Origin: an uncultured Lachnospiraceae bacterium
Lineage (GTDB): Bacteria > Bacillota > Clostridia > Lachnospirales > Lachnospiraceae
Length of the DNA: 38,409 nucleotides
Reading direction: 5' to 3'
NCBI GenBank assembly: GCA_947175175.1
Contig: CAMWLV010000019.1
Span: forward strand, 1 to 38,409
The position numbers and the translations under genes are program-made. This document shows positions 29,491 to 38,409 of this stretch, piece by piece. Below the pieces are notes generated by a model, which did not search any database, was not told where the DNA came from, and worked only from the letters and a program-made list of their open reading frames with translations. The number at the start of each line of letters is the position of its first letter. The stretch's first letter is position 1.

Positions 29491-32400
29491 ATGGAAAAGA
29501 ACAGAATACGTCCAGTGGTCTCTGGTAAGACAATGCGTATGAGTTATCAGAGACAAGAAGAGGTTCTGGAGATGCCGAATCTGATTGAAGTCCAGAAAGA
29601 TTCCTACAAATGGTTTCTTGAGGAAGGCTTTCGGGAGGCATTGGCGGATATCTCTCCGATCACGGACTACAGTGGGCGTCTAAGTCTGGAATTTGTAGAT
29701 TACGTTTTGGCGGAAGACGAAATCAAGCATACAATCGAGGAGTGCAAGGAGAGAGACTTAACATATGAGGCTCCTGTAAAGATTAAGGTTCGTCTTCACA
29801 ACAGAGAAAAAGAAGAAATCACCGAGCATGAGATTTTTATGGGTAATTTTCCTCTGATGACAGAGACAGGTACTTTCGTGATCAACGGAGCAGAGCGTGT
29901 TATCGTCAGCCAGTTGGTGCGTTCCCCTGGTATTTACTATGGCATTGCACATGACAAGATTGGTAAGAGGCTGTTCTCATGTACTGTTATTCCCAATCGC
30001 GGTGCATGGCTTGAGTATGAGACTGATTCCAATGACGTTTTCTACGTTCGTGTAGATAGAACAAGAAAAGTACCAATCACTGTATTGGTCCGTGCATTAG
30101 GTGTAGGTACGAATGAAGAGATAGTGGAACTCTTTGGCGAGGAGCCTAAGATTCTGGCAAGTTTTACCAAAGATACTTCAGAGAACTATCAGGAAGGTTT
30201 GAAGGAGCTGTACAGCAAGATTCGTCCCGGCGAGCCGTTTAGCCTGGACAGTGCGGAAAATCTTGTGACAGCAATGTTTTTTGATCCCAGAAGATATGAT
30301 CTTGCAAAGGTCGGCAGATATAAATTTAATAAAAAACTCGCTTTGAAAAACAGAATCAGAAACCAGATTCTTGCGGAGGATGTGGTGGATCCGTTCAGCG
30401 GTGAGGTTCTTGGACAGAAAGGCGATAAAGTTACGATAGAGATGGCTGAGAGTATCCAGAACGCAGCGGTTCCTTTTGTATGGATTCAGACAGAGGAACG
30501 GCTTGTAAAGGTACTTTCCAACATGATGGTTGATATTACAAACTTTGTTGACTGCGAGCCGAGAAGTCTCGGCATTACAGAGCAGGTGTATTTTCCAGTG
30601 CTGCGTCAGATACTTGAGGAGTATTCCGAGAATCCGGAGGAGCTGGCAGATGCGATCACCAGAAATGTACATGAGTTGATTCCAAAACATATTACGAAGG
30701 AAGATATCCTGGCTTCTATTAACTATAACATGCACCTCGAGTATGGGCTTGGAAACAGCGACGATATTGACCACTTGGGAAACAGGCGTATCAGGGCGGT
30801 CGGCGAACTTCTGCAGAACCAGTACCGTATCGGTCTCTCCAGAATGGAGCGCGTTGTGCGCGAACGAATGACGACACATGACTCAGATGAGGTTTCACCA
30901 CAGGCATTGATCAACATCAAACCTGTACAGGCTGCCATCAAAGAGTTCTTTGGTTCCTCACAGCTGTCACAGTTCATGGACCAGAACAATCCCCTTGGTG
31001 AGCTGACACACAAGAGGCGTCTCTCCGCGTTGGGACCTGGCGGTCTGTCCAGGGATCGTGCGGGATTCGAGGTTCGCGATGTACACTATTCGCACTATGG
31101 CAGAATGTGCCCGATTGAGACACCTGAAGGACCCAACATCGGTCTGATCAACTCTCTTGCGTCCTATGCAAGAATCAATGAATACGGATTTGTTGAGGCG
31201 CCTTATCGAAAGATTGACAAGACCGATCCCAAGAATCCGCGTGTCACGGACGAGGTAGTCTATATGACTGCCGACGAAGAGGACAATTATCATGTAGCAC
31301 AAGCGAATGAGCAGCTTGATGAGAATGGTTATTTTGTGCGTAATTCCGTGTCAGGCCGTTATCTTGATGAGACACAGGAGTATCCCAAGGCGATGTTTGA
31401 CTATATGGACGTGTCTCCTAAGATGGTATTTTCCGTTGCTACAGCGTTGATTCCGTTTTTGCAGAACGATGACGCCAACCGTGCGCTGATGGGTTCCAAC
31501 ATGCAGCGTCAGGCGGTTCCGCTTTTGTTTACAGAGGCACCGGTAGTCGGTACTGGTATCGAGGTGAAGGCGGCTGTTGACTCCGGTGTGTGTGTGGTTG
31601 CAAAGAAGGCGGGAACGATTACTTATGTGTCATCAAGGATGATCAGAATTACCTACGATGACGGCGAGAAGGCGGAGTTCAAGCTGCACAAGTTTGAGCG
31701 AAGCAATCAGTCAAACTGCTATAACCAGAAGCCGATCGTGTTCAAGGGGGACCATGTAGAGGCAGGTCAGGTAATCGCTGACGGTGCGTCTACCAGCGGC
31801 GGTGAACTTGGGCTTGGCAAGAATCCGTTGATCGGGTTCATGACATGGGAAGGTTATAATTATGAGGACGCCGTGCTATTGAGTGAACGGCTTGTTATGG
31901 AGGATGTATATACTTCCATTCATATAGAAGAATACGAGACAGATGCGCGTGACACGAAGCTCGGACCAGAGGAGATTACAAGGGATGTTCCGGGTGTCGG
32001 CGATGATGCGCTCAAGGATCTCGATGACAGGGGTATTATCAGAATCGGTGCGGAGGTTCGTGCTGGAGATATCCTTGTCGGCAAAGTTACACCAAAGGGA
32101 GAGACAGAGTTGACGGCGGAGGAGCGGCTTCTGAGGGCAATCTTTGGCGAGAAGGCCAGGGAAGTGCGTGATACTTCCTTAAAAGTACCACACGGTGAGT
32201 ATGGTGTGGTTGTTGATGCGAAGGTATTTTCAAGGGCAAACGGCGATACAGAGCTTGCGCCTGGGGTAAACCAGACAGTGCGCATCTATATTGCACAGAA
32301 GAGAAAGATTTCCGTTGGTGACAAGATGGCTGGACGTCATGGTAACAAAGGTGTTGTTTCGCGTGTGCTTCCGGTTGAAGATATGCCATATCTGCCGAAC

Positions 32401-33351
32401 GGACGTCCTCTTGACATCGTGTTAAATCCACTCGGCGTGCCGTCCCGTATGAATATCGGTCAGGTGCTTGAGATTCATCTTTCGCTGGCAGCAAAAGCAC
32501 TTGGGTTTAATGTTTCCACACCTGTATTTGACGGTGCGAACGAGCTGGATATCATGGATACACTTGATCTTGCAAATGACTATGTCAATCTCGAGTGGGA
32601 AGAGTTTGAGGCAAAACACAAAGAGGAGCTTCTGCCTGAGGTATTGGAATATCTGTCAGAGAATAGGGAGCATAGAAAGCTTTGGAAAGGAGTGCCGATC
32701 TCGAGAGATGGCAAGGTAAGACTGCGCGATGGAAGGACAGGCGAGTATTTTGACAGTCCGGTTACGATTGGACACATGCATTACCTGAAACTCCATCACT
32801 TGGTAGACGATAAGATTCATGCACGTTCCACAGGACCGTATGGTATGGTTACACAGCAGCCGCTCGGCGGAAAAGCGCAATTTGGCGGACAGCGTTTCGG
32901 CGAGATGGAGGTGTGGGCTTTGGAGGCATATGGTGCATCTCATACACTGCAGGAAATCCTGACAGTAAAATCCGATGACGTTGTAGGACGAGTGAAGACT
33001 TATGAGGCGATCATCAAAGGTGAGAATATCCCGGAGCCTGGTATTCCGGAGTCGTTTAAGGTATTGCTCAAAGAGCTTCAGTCGCTTGGACTTGATGTGA
33101 AGGTATATGATGAAAATCAAAACGAAGTGGAGCTCAAGGAGTCAGTTGATTATACAGAGTCAGATTTCCGCGTTGAGATGGAAGGCGACCGTAAGTATGA
33201 CAACAGAGAGAATCTTGACGGATACCAGCAGAAGGAATTTGATGCTGTGAGCGGGGATTTGGTTGACGCCGAAGATGACTATGAGGAAGATGATTTTTCT
33301 GATGATGATTTTGAAGGCGATGATGATAACTTTGATGATGATGAATTTTAG
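29491..33351 (+). CDS. rpoB: RNA polymerase beta subunit
   Basis: The 1286-residue beta subunit forms, with beta-prime, the catalytic cleft of RNA polymerase. The rifampicin-binding region around residues 488-520 reads [14 protein letters not shown]...[16 protein letters not shown]497, H507 and S512 (equivalents of E. coli 513, 516, 526 and 531) are all wild type, so rifampicin sensitivity is expected. [15 protein letters not shown] and the C-terminal [20 protein letters not shown] are intact. The last 30 residues form an acidic Asp/Glu tail. The start at 29491 has GGGGTGA upstream. rpoC follows after 26 bases. Confidence 0.98.
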   Translation: MEKNRIRPVVSGKTMRMSYQRQEEVLEMPNLIEVQKDSYKWFLEEGFREALADISPITDYSGRLSLEFVDYVLAEDEIKHTIEECKERDLTYEAPVKIKVRLHNREKEEITEHEIFMGNFPLMTETGTFVINGAERVIVSQLVRSPGIYYGIAHDKIGKRLFSCTVIPNRGAWLEYETDSNDVFYVRVDRTRKVPITVLVRALGVGTNEEIVELFGEEPKILASFTKDTSENYQEGLKELYSKIRPGEPFSLDSAENLVTAMFFDPRRYDLAKVGRYKFNKKLALKNRIRNQILAEDVVDPFSGEVLGQKGDKVTIEMAESIQNAAVPFVWIQTEERLVKVLSNMMVDITNFVDCEPRSLGITEQVYFPVLRQILEEYSENPEELADAITRNVHELIPKHITKEDILASINYNMHLEYGLGNSDDIDHLGNRRIRAVGELLQNQYRIGLSRMERVVRERMTTHDSDEVSPQALINIKPVQAAIKEFFGSSQLSQFMDQNNPLGELTHKRRLSALGPGGLSRDRAGFEVRDVHYSHYGRMCPIETPEGPNIGLINSLASYARINEYGFVEAPYRKIDKTDPKNPRVTDEVVYMTADEEDNYHVAQANEQLDENGYFVRNSVSGRYLDETQEYPKAMFDYMDVSPKMVFSVATALIPFLQNDDANRALMGSNMQRQAVPLLFTEAPVVGTGIEVKAAVDSGVCVVAKKAGTITYVSSRMIRITYDDGEKAEFKLHKFERSNQSNCYNQKPIVFKGDHVEAGQVIADGASTSGGELGLGKNPLIGFMTWEGYNYEDAVLLSERLVMEDVYTSIHIEEYETDARDTKLGPEEITRDVPGVGDDALKDLDDRGIIRIGAEVRAGDILVGKVTPKGETELTAEERLLRAIFGEKAREVRDTSLKVPHGEYGVVVDAKVFSRANGDTELAPGVNQTVRIYIAQKRKISVGDKMAGRHGNKGVVSRVLPVEDMPYLPNGRPLDIVLNPLGVPSRMNIGQVLEIHLSLAAKALGFNVSTPVFDGANELDIMDTLDLANDYVNLEWEEFEAKHKEELLPEVLEYLSENREHRKLWKGVPISRDGKVRLRDGRTGEYFDSPVTIGHMHYLKLHHLVDDKIHARSTGPYGMVTQQPLGGKAQFGGQRFGEMEVWALEAYGASHTLQEILTVKSDDVVGRVKTYEAIIKGENIPEPGIPESFKVLLKELQSLGLDVKVYDENQNEVELKESVDYTESDFRVEMEGDRKYDNRENLDGYQQKEFDAVSGDLVDAEDDYEEDDFSDDDFEGDDDNFDDDEF

Positions 33352-33377
33352 TGGAAATATCTGGAAGGAGTGCCAAA

Positions 33378-36300
33378 ATGTCTGAGAATAAAAATGAACA
33401 GAGCCAGTCAATTTCTTTTGATGCGATCAAAATTGGTCTGGCTTCCCCTGAGAAAATCAGGGAATGGTCAAGGGGCGAGGTAACGAAACCGGAAACCATC
33501 AACTACAGGACGTTAAAGCCTGAAAGGGATGGTCTGTACTGCGAGAAGATTTTTGGTCCCAGCAAGGACTGGGAATGCCATTGTGGAAAATACAAGAAGA
33601 TCCGCTATAAAGGCGTAATCTGTGACCGCTGCGGTGTGGAGGTTACAAAGTCAAGCGTGCGCAGGGAACGTATGGGGCATATCGAACTTGCCGCGCCTGT
33701 GTCGCATATCTGGTACTTCAAGGGGATTCCGAGCCGTATGGGGCTCATACTTGATCTGACGCCGCGTGTGCTTGAGAAAGTATTGTATTTTGCGTCCTAT
33801 ATCGTGCTGGATCCGAGAGAAACCACACTGGAATACAAACAGGTGTTGTCAGAGAAAGAATATCAGGACAATGTAGAGAAGTGGGGCAAAAATGCTTTCC
33901 GCGTAGGTATGGGTGCAGAGGCAATCAAGGAACTTCTCGAAGCGATTAACTTGGAAAGAGAGTGCGAGGAGCTTTCGGCTGAGCTTAGAAATGATAATAC
34001 GAAGGGGCAGAAACGCGCCAAGATCGTCAAGAGATTGGAAGTTGTGGAGTCTTTCCGGGCATCGGGAAACAGACCAGAATGGATGATTATGGACGCGATT
34101 CCAGTACTTCCGCCGGATCTGCGCCCAATGGTTCAGCTGGATGGCGGCAGATTTGCGACCTCTGACTTAAATGACTTATATCGTAGAATTATTAATAGAA
34201 ACAATCGTCTGAAAAGGCTGCTCGAACTGGGAGCACCAGATATTATTGTCAGAAATGAGAAGAGAATGCTCCAGGAGGCAGTCGATGCCCTGATCGACAA
34301 TGGCAGACGTGGACGTCCGGTTACGGGTCCCGGAAACAGGGCACTCAAGTCACTGTCTGATATGTTAAAAGGTAAAGGTGGACGTTTCCGTCAGAACCTG
34401 CTCGGCAAGCGCGTTGACTACTCAGGTCGTTCCGTTATTGTCGTGGGTCCTGAATTAAAGATTTACCAGTGTGGTCTGCCCAAGGAGATGGCAATCGAGC
34501 TTTTCAAGCCTTTTGTTATGAAAGAGCTTGTGTCAAGGCAGATTTCACAAAATATCAAGCATGCCAAGAAACTCGTAGAGAAATTGGATCAGGCTGTATG
34601 GGATGTGCTGGAGGAAGTTATTAAGGAACATCCGGTAATGCTGAACCGTGCACCGACACTGCACAGGCTTGGTATTCAGGCGTTTGAGCCAATCCTGGTA
34701 GAAGGTAAGGCAATCAAGCTCCACCCGCTGGTATGTACAGCATTCAATGCCGACTTTGACGGTGATCAGATGGCGGTACATCTTCCGTTGTCGGTGGAAG
34801 CACAGGCAGAATGCCGTTTCCTGCTTCTCTCGCCCAATAATCTGTTGAAGCCTTCTGACGGTGGCCCGGTTGCCGTTCCTTCGCAGGATATGGTGCTTGG
34901 TATCTACTACCTGACACAGGAGAGACCAGGTGCAGTTGGTGAGGGCAAATATTTTAAGAATGTGAATGAGGCAATACTTGCCTATGAGAATAAGGCTTGT
35001 ACGCTCCACTCAAGGATAAAGGTGCGGGTGACAAAGACAATGCCAGATGGCGAAGAGCTCACTGGTATCGTGGAGTCCACATTGGGACGTTTTATCTTCA
35101 ATGAGATTCTTCCGCAGGATTTGGAGTTTGTGGACAGAAGCAAGGATGAGAACAAGCTGCTTCCAGAGGTGGATTTCCATGTGGGGAAGAAGGGCTTAAA
35201 GCAGATATTGGAGAAGGTTATCAACATTCATGGCGCTACAAAGACAGCGGAGGTTCTCGACAGCATCAAGGCAATGGGATACAAGTATTCAACACGTGCT
35301 GCCATGACGGTTTCCATTTCCGATATGACTGTGCCTGCCGAGAAGCCGCAGATGCTTGCAGAGGCGCAGAAGACCGTTGACCGTATCACGATGAATTTCA
35401 GGCGTGGTTTGATGACAGATGAGGAGCGCTATAAGGCTGTTGTGGAGACTTGGAAAGAGACCGATGATGCGTTGACCGAGAAATTGATCGGTGGTCTTGA
35501 CAAGTATAACAATATTTTCATGATGGCAGACTCCGGTGCGCGTGGTTCCAACCAGCAGATCAAGCAGCTGGCGGGGATGCGTGGATTGATGGCTGATACG
35601 ACAGGCCGGACCATCGAACTGCCGATCAAGTCAAACTTCCGAGAGGGGCTTGACGTGTTGGAGTACTTCATGTCAGCGCATGGCGCACGAAAAGGTATGT
35701 CCGATACAGCGCTCCGTACAGCCGACTCCGGTTATCTGACGCGCCGAATGGTTGATGTGTGTCAGGAACTGATTATCCGTGAGATCGACTGCTGTGAGGG
35801 CAAGGACTTCATACCAGGTATGGAAGTGGCAGCGTTCATGGACGGTAAAGAAACCATCGAGGGCTTGAAGGACAGAATCACAGGAAGATATTCCTGTGAG
35901 GATATTAAGGATAGGGACGGCAACATTCTTGTCAAGAAAAATCATATGATTACGCCGAGCAGGGCAGCTAAGATTCTGGGTAAAGGTGTTGACGCGAAAG
36001 GGGAACCGATCGAGAAGGTAAAGATACGAAATATTCTCTGCTGTAAGTCCCACATTGGTATCTGCGCGAAATGTTATGGTGCCAATATGGCAACTGGTGA
36101 ACCTGTGCAGATTGGTGAAGCTGTCGGTATCATTGCAGCGCAGTCAATCGGTGAGCCGGGTACACAGCTTACTATGAGAACATTCCACAGCGGCGGTGTT
36201 GCCGGTGACGATATCACCCAAGGTCTTCCGCGTGTAGAGGAGCTTTTCGAGGCGAGAAAACCGAAAGGACTTGCAATTATCGCTGAGTTTGGCGGTACGG

Positions 36301-37043
36301 CTACGATCAAGGATACCAAGAAAAAGCGTGAGATCATTGTCTCAGATGGCATCAATGAGAAAACGTATCTGATTCCATATGGTTCCCGTATCAAGATTGC
36401 GGACGGTGCTGAGCTTGAGGCAGGTGACGAACTGACAGAAGGTAGCGTTAACCCACATGACTTATTGGAGATCAAAAAGATTGGCGCTGTTCAGAATTAT
36501 CTGCTGCGTGAGGTTCAGAGAGTTTACCGTCTGCAGGGCGTTGATATCGCTGATAAGCATATTGAGGTTATTGTGCGTCAGATGCTTAAGAAAAAGCGAA
36601 TCGAGACGAGTGGCGACACAGAATTCCTGCCGGGTACCCTTGTGGATGGCATTGAACTTGAGGACATTAACGAGAAGTTGATTGCCGAGGGTAAGCAGCC
36701 CGCAGAGTACAAGGATGTGATCCTTGGTATCACAAAGGCAGCTCTTGCGACAAGCTCTTTCCTGTCGGCAGCTTCCTTCCAGGAGACGACAAAGGTTCTC
36801 ACAGAGGCAGCAATCAAGGGTAAGATCGATCCTTTGATTGGTCTGAAGGAGAACGTTATTATTGGTAAGCTGATTCCCGCAGGTACAGGGCTTAGACGTT
36901 ATAGAAATGTCAAGCTTAACACGGATGTGGACCTCGACTCTACACTTGACCTGGAAGACGAGATTGATTTTGGATATTCTTCAGAAACGGAAGAAGAGGG
37001 CAGAATGGCAGAGATAGCACGTCCAGTAGGTGCTATGGAATAA
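33378..37043 (+). CDS. rpoC: RNA polymerase beta-prime subunit
   Basis: The 1221-residue beta-prime subunit carries the catalytic magnesium site NADFDGD at 457-463 (D459, D461, D463). The N-terminal zinc site is C67-H-C69 with C82-DR-C85. A second zinc site is in [15 protein letters not shown], and the trigger-loop region ([19 protein letters not shown]) is intact. The ATG at 33378 is preferred over the GTG at 33351, as GGAAGGAG at 33363 precedes it and MSENKNEQ is a normal start. It is cotranscribed with rpoB and ends at a terminator. Confidence 0.98.
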   Translation: MSENKNEQSQSISFDAIKIGLASPEKIREWSRGEVTKPETINYRTLKPERDGLYCEKIFGPSKDWECHCGKYKKIRYKGVICDRCGVEVTKSSVRRERMGHIELAAPVSHIWYFKGIPSRMGLILDLTPRVLEKVLYFASYIVLDPRETTLEYKQVLSEKEYQDNVEKWGKNAFRVGMGAEAIKELLEAINLERECEELSAELRNDNTKGQKRAKIVKRLEVVESFRASGNRPEWMIMDAIPVLPPDLRPMVQLDGGRFATSDLNDLYRRIINRNNRLKRLLELGAPDIIVRNEKRMLQEAVDALIDNGRRGRPVTGPGNRALKSLSDMLKGKGGRFRQNLLGKRVDYSGRSVIVVGPELKIYQCGLPKEMAIELFKPFVMKELVSRQISQNIKHAKKLVEKLDQAVWDVLEEVIKEHPVMLNRAPTLHRLGIQAFEPILVEGKAIKLHPLVCTAFNADFDGDQMAVHLPLSVEAQAECRFLLLSPNNLLKPSDGGPVAVPSQDMVLGIYYLTQERPGAVGEGKYFKNVNEAILAYENKACTLHSRIKVRVTKTMPDGEELTGIVESTLGRFIFNEILPQDLEFVDRSKDENKLLPEVDFHVGKKGLKQILEKVINIHGATKTAEVLDSIKAMGYKYSTRAAMTVSISDMTVPAEKPQMLAEAQKTVDRITMNFRRGLMTDEERYKAVVETWKETDDALTEKLIGGLDKYNNIFMMADSGARGSNQQIKQLAGMRGLMADTTGRTIELPIKSNFREGLDVLEYFMSAHGARKGMSDTALRTADSGYLTRRMVDVCQELIIREIDCCEGKDFIPGMEVAAFMDGKETIEGLKDRITGRYSCEDIKDRDGNILVKKNHMITPSRAAKILGKGVDAKGEPIEKVKIRNILCCKSHIGICAKCYGANMATGEPVQIGEAVGIIAAQSIGEPGTQLTMRTFHSGGVAGDDITQGLPRVEELFEARKPKGLAIIAEFGGTATIKDTKKKREIIVSDGINEKTYLIPYGSRIKIADGAELEAGDELTEGSVNPHDLLEIKKIGAVQNYLLREVQRVYRLQGVDIADKHIEVIVRQMLKKKRIETSGDTEFLPGTLVDGIELEDINEKLIAEGKQPAEYKDVILGITKAALATSSFLSAASFQETTKVLTEAAIKGKIDPLIGLKENVIIGKLIPAGTGLRRYRNVKLNTDVDLDSTLDLEDEIDFGYSSETEEEGRMAEIARPVGAME

Positions 37044-37055
37044 AGTAAATATAAG

Positions 37056-37086
37056 ATCGGGCAGGTGTAAATCTGCTCGATTTTAT
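37056..37086 (+). terminator. Intrinsic terminator after rpoC
   Basis: ATCGGGCAG pairs with CTGCTCGAT (one GU) around GTGTAAAT, followed by TTTTATTTT. Confidence 0.82.
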
Positions 37087-37170
37087 TTTGGACACAAAGA
37101 AATTTTGGTTTTAAAATAAATTGTATTTGATAAAAAACAGGAAAAATCTTAAAAATAATGAAAAAAATGA

Positions 37171-37199
37171 TTGACATTCCCAAATACTGTAAGTATACT
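37171..37199 (+). promoter_or_regulatory. Sigma-A promoter of the str operon (rpsL)
   Basis: TTGACA at 37171-37176, 17 bases, TATACT at 37194-37199, a near-consensus promoter about 80 bases before rpsL. Confidence 0.85.
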
Positions 37200-37279
37200 A
37201 TTCTAGTATGTGTGTAAATATCACACGTAATGTGCCTAATTGCATTGGCATTTAGTGATTAAAACAGGAGGTGAAAAGA

Positions 37280-37699
37280 ATGCCAACATTTAACCAATTA
37301 GTAAGAAAAGGACGCCAGGAAACAGTTAAGAAGTCTACTGCACCAGCACTTCAGAGGGGATACAACTCTTTGAGAAAGAAAGCAACAGATACATCTGCTC
37401 CTCAGAAGAGAGGCGTATGTACAGCAGTTAAGACAGCAACACCGAAGAAGCCTAATTCAGCGCTCAGAAAGATTGCCAGAGTTCGTCTTTCAAACGGTAT
37501 GGAAGTTACAAGCTATATTCCAGGAGAGGGACACAACTTACAGGAGCATAGTGTTGTACTGATCAGAGGCGGACGTGTTAAGGACTTACCAGGTACAAGA
37601 TACCATATTATCAGAGGTACACTTGATACTGCGGGAGTTGCTAACAGAAAGCAGGCTCGCTCTAAGTACGGAGCTAAGAGACCAAAAGCAGGTAAGTAG
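37280..37699 (+). CDS. rpsL: Ribosomal protein S12
   Basis: S12 lies at the decoding centre and controls fidelity. The 139-residue protein starts [13 protein letters not shown] and has [12 protein letters not shown]57 equals E. coli K43, so the streptomycin-sensitive residue is present. [20 protein letters not shown] and DLPGTRYH are also conserved. The start at 37280 follows AGGAGG; the GTG at 37271 overlaps it and is rejected. rpsG follows after 209 bases, longer than usual, and that gap contains a weak TTGGGA-N17-TATCAT promoter-like sequence at 37736-37764. Confidence 0.97.
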   Translation: MPTFNQLVRKGRQETVKKSTAPALQRGYNSLRKKATDTSAPQKRGVCTAVKTATPKKPNSALRKIARVRLSNGMEVTSYIPGEGHNLQEHSVVLIRGGRVKDLPGTRYHIIRGTLDTAGVANRKQARSKYGAKRPKAGK

Positions 37700-37908
37700 G
37701 ATTTACTGCCTTGTACCACAAAAAACTAATTAGTGTTGGGATTCTGATTTCATATCCTTATCATATAAATTTTTGTATCAAATAAGGCTAGAATGGAAAA
37801 CCGCACGAACACAAAGTTTTATAATGTGAGTACCGTTGATTTAATCGAATAGTGTATTGCCCACTATAGCGAAGGGATATACTATCAGTAATTAAGGAGG
37901 GAAGAATC

Positions 37909-38379
37909 GTGCCACGTAAAGGACATATTCAAAAAAGAGATGTATTAGCAGATCCTATTTACGGTAATAAAGTGGTTACTAAGCTTATCAATAATGTTAT
38001 GTTAGATGGTAAGAAAGGGGTAGCGCAGAAGATCGTATATGGAGCATTTACCAGAGTAGAGGAGAAAGCACAAAAGCCGGCATTAGACGTATTTGAGACA
38101 GCTATGAATAATATCATGCCAATGCTTGAGTGTAAGGCAAGACGTATTGGCGGTGCTACTTATCAGGTGCCACTTGAGGTAAAGCCAGAGCGTCGTCAGA
38201 CGCTAGGTCTTCGCTGGTTAGTATTTTTCGCACGTAAGAGAGGCGAGAAGACTATGGAAGAAAGACTTGCAAATGAAATTCTGGACGCATCAAATAACAC
38301 AGGTGCTGCAGTAAAGAGAAAAGAAGATATGCACAAAATGGCAGAGGCAAACAAGGCTTTCGCGCACTACAGATTCTAA
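37909..38379 (+). CDS. rpsG: Ribosomal protein S7
   Basis: S7 nucleates the 3' domain of 16S rRNA and is a common autoregulator of the str operon. The 156-residue protein begins [20 protein letters not shown] from a GTG codon with AAGGAGGG upstream. It includes [17 protein letters not shown] and the C-terminal [15 protein letters not shown]-like segment (here [20 protein letters not shown]). The window ends 30 bases after its stop; fusA would be expected next but is not in view. Confidence 0.97.
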   Translation: MPRKGHIQKRDVLADPIYGNKVVTKLINNVMLDGKKGVAQKIVYGAFTRVEEKAQKPALDVFETAMNNIMPMLECKARRIGGATYQVPLEVKPERRQTLGLRWLVFFARKRGEKTMEERLANEILDASNNTGAAVKRKEDMHKMAEANKAFAHYRF

Positions 38380-38409
38380 GCTATATGAGATATATGAGCG
38401 CGGAAACCT

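Noticed and set aside
1-38409. CRISPR arrays, rRNA genes, tRNA genes or a prophage
   Set aside because: No regular short repeats with spacers, no rRNA or tRNA signatures, and no phage structural or integrase genes were seen.

Overview
The window looks like a chromosomal segment of a motile, Gram-positive anaerobe of the Lachnospiraceae (Clostridia; the Roseburia/Butyrivibrio/Lachnospira type). The grounds are several flagellins of the clostridial kind, sigma-28 and sigma-A promoters of Firmicute type, an L10 leader RNA, the rplKA-rplJL-rpoBC-rpsLG gene order, and moderate GC with strong AAGGAGG ribosome binding sites. No genus can be fixed from the sequence alone.

Positions 1-18000 are a late flagellar island. 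It encodes four full-length flagellins (309, 1919 and 15119 on +, 3590-5125 on -), one of which is cysteine-rich. A fifth flagellin (11987-14104) carries an HExxH zinc-protease domain in its variable region and so matches the flagellinolysin family. A 113-residue mini-flagellin (14343-14684) resembles only the helical ends of a flagellin. With them are flaG, fliD, fliS, a FlgN-like chaperone, and two tandem TPR-glycosyltransferases that lead into the flagellinolysin gene. Three flagellins have canonical sigma-28 promoters (TAAA-N16-CCGATATA). Their leaders hold small hairpins that expose GGA, as expected for CsrA control of flagellin translation.

Positions 18100-23400 continue the accessory part. 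A family 2 glycosyltransferase lies on -, a third TPR-glycosyltransferase and UDP-galactopyranose mutase on +, and a FliD-like paralogue on -. Together they suggest that flagellin or another surface polymer is glycosylated, possibly with galactofuranose; this is inference.

Positions 23650-38409 are the conserved housekeeping block: rpmG, secE, nusG (with an unusual acidic N-terminal extension), rplK, rplA, a CapA-like membrane-anchored metallophosphatase, rplJ, rplL, rpoB, rpoC, rpsL and rpsG. The CapA-like gene and a 142-bp MITE-like element with an exact 8-bp target duplication separate rplKA from the L10 leader and rplJL.

The strongest candidates for new biology are the protease-bearing flagellin downstream of two glycosyltransferases, the neighbouring mini-flagellin with its own sigma-A promoter, the GGA hairpins in the flagellin leaders, the cysteine-rich flagellin without a sigma-28 promoter, the FliD-like paralogue without usual termini, and two palindromic intergenic elements.
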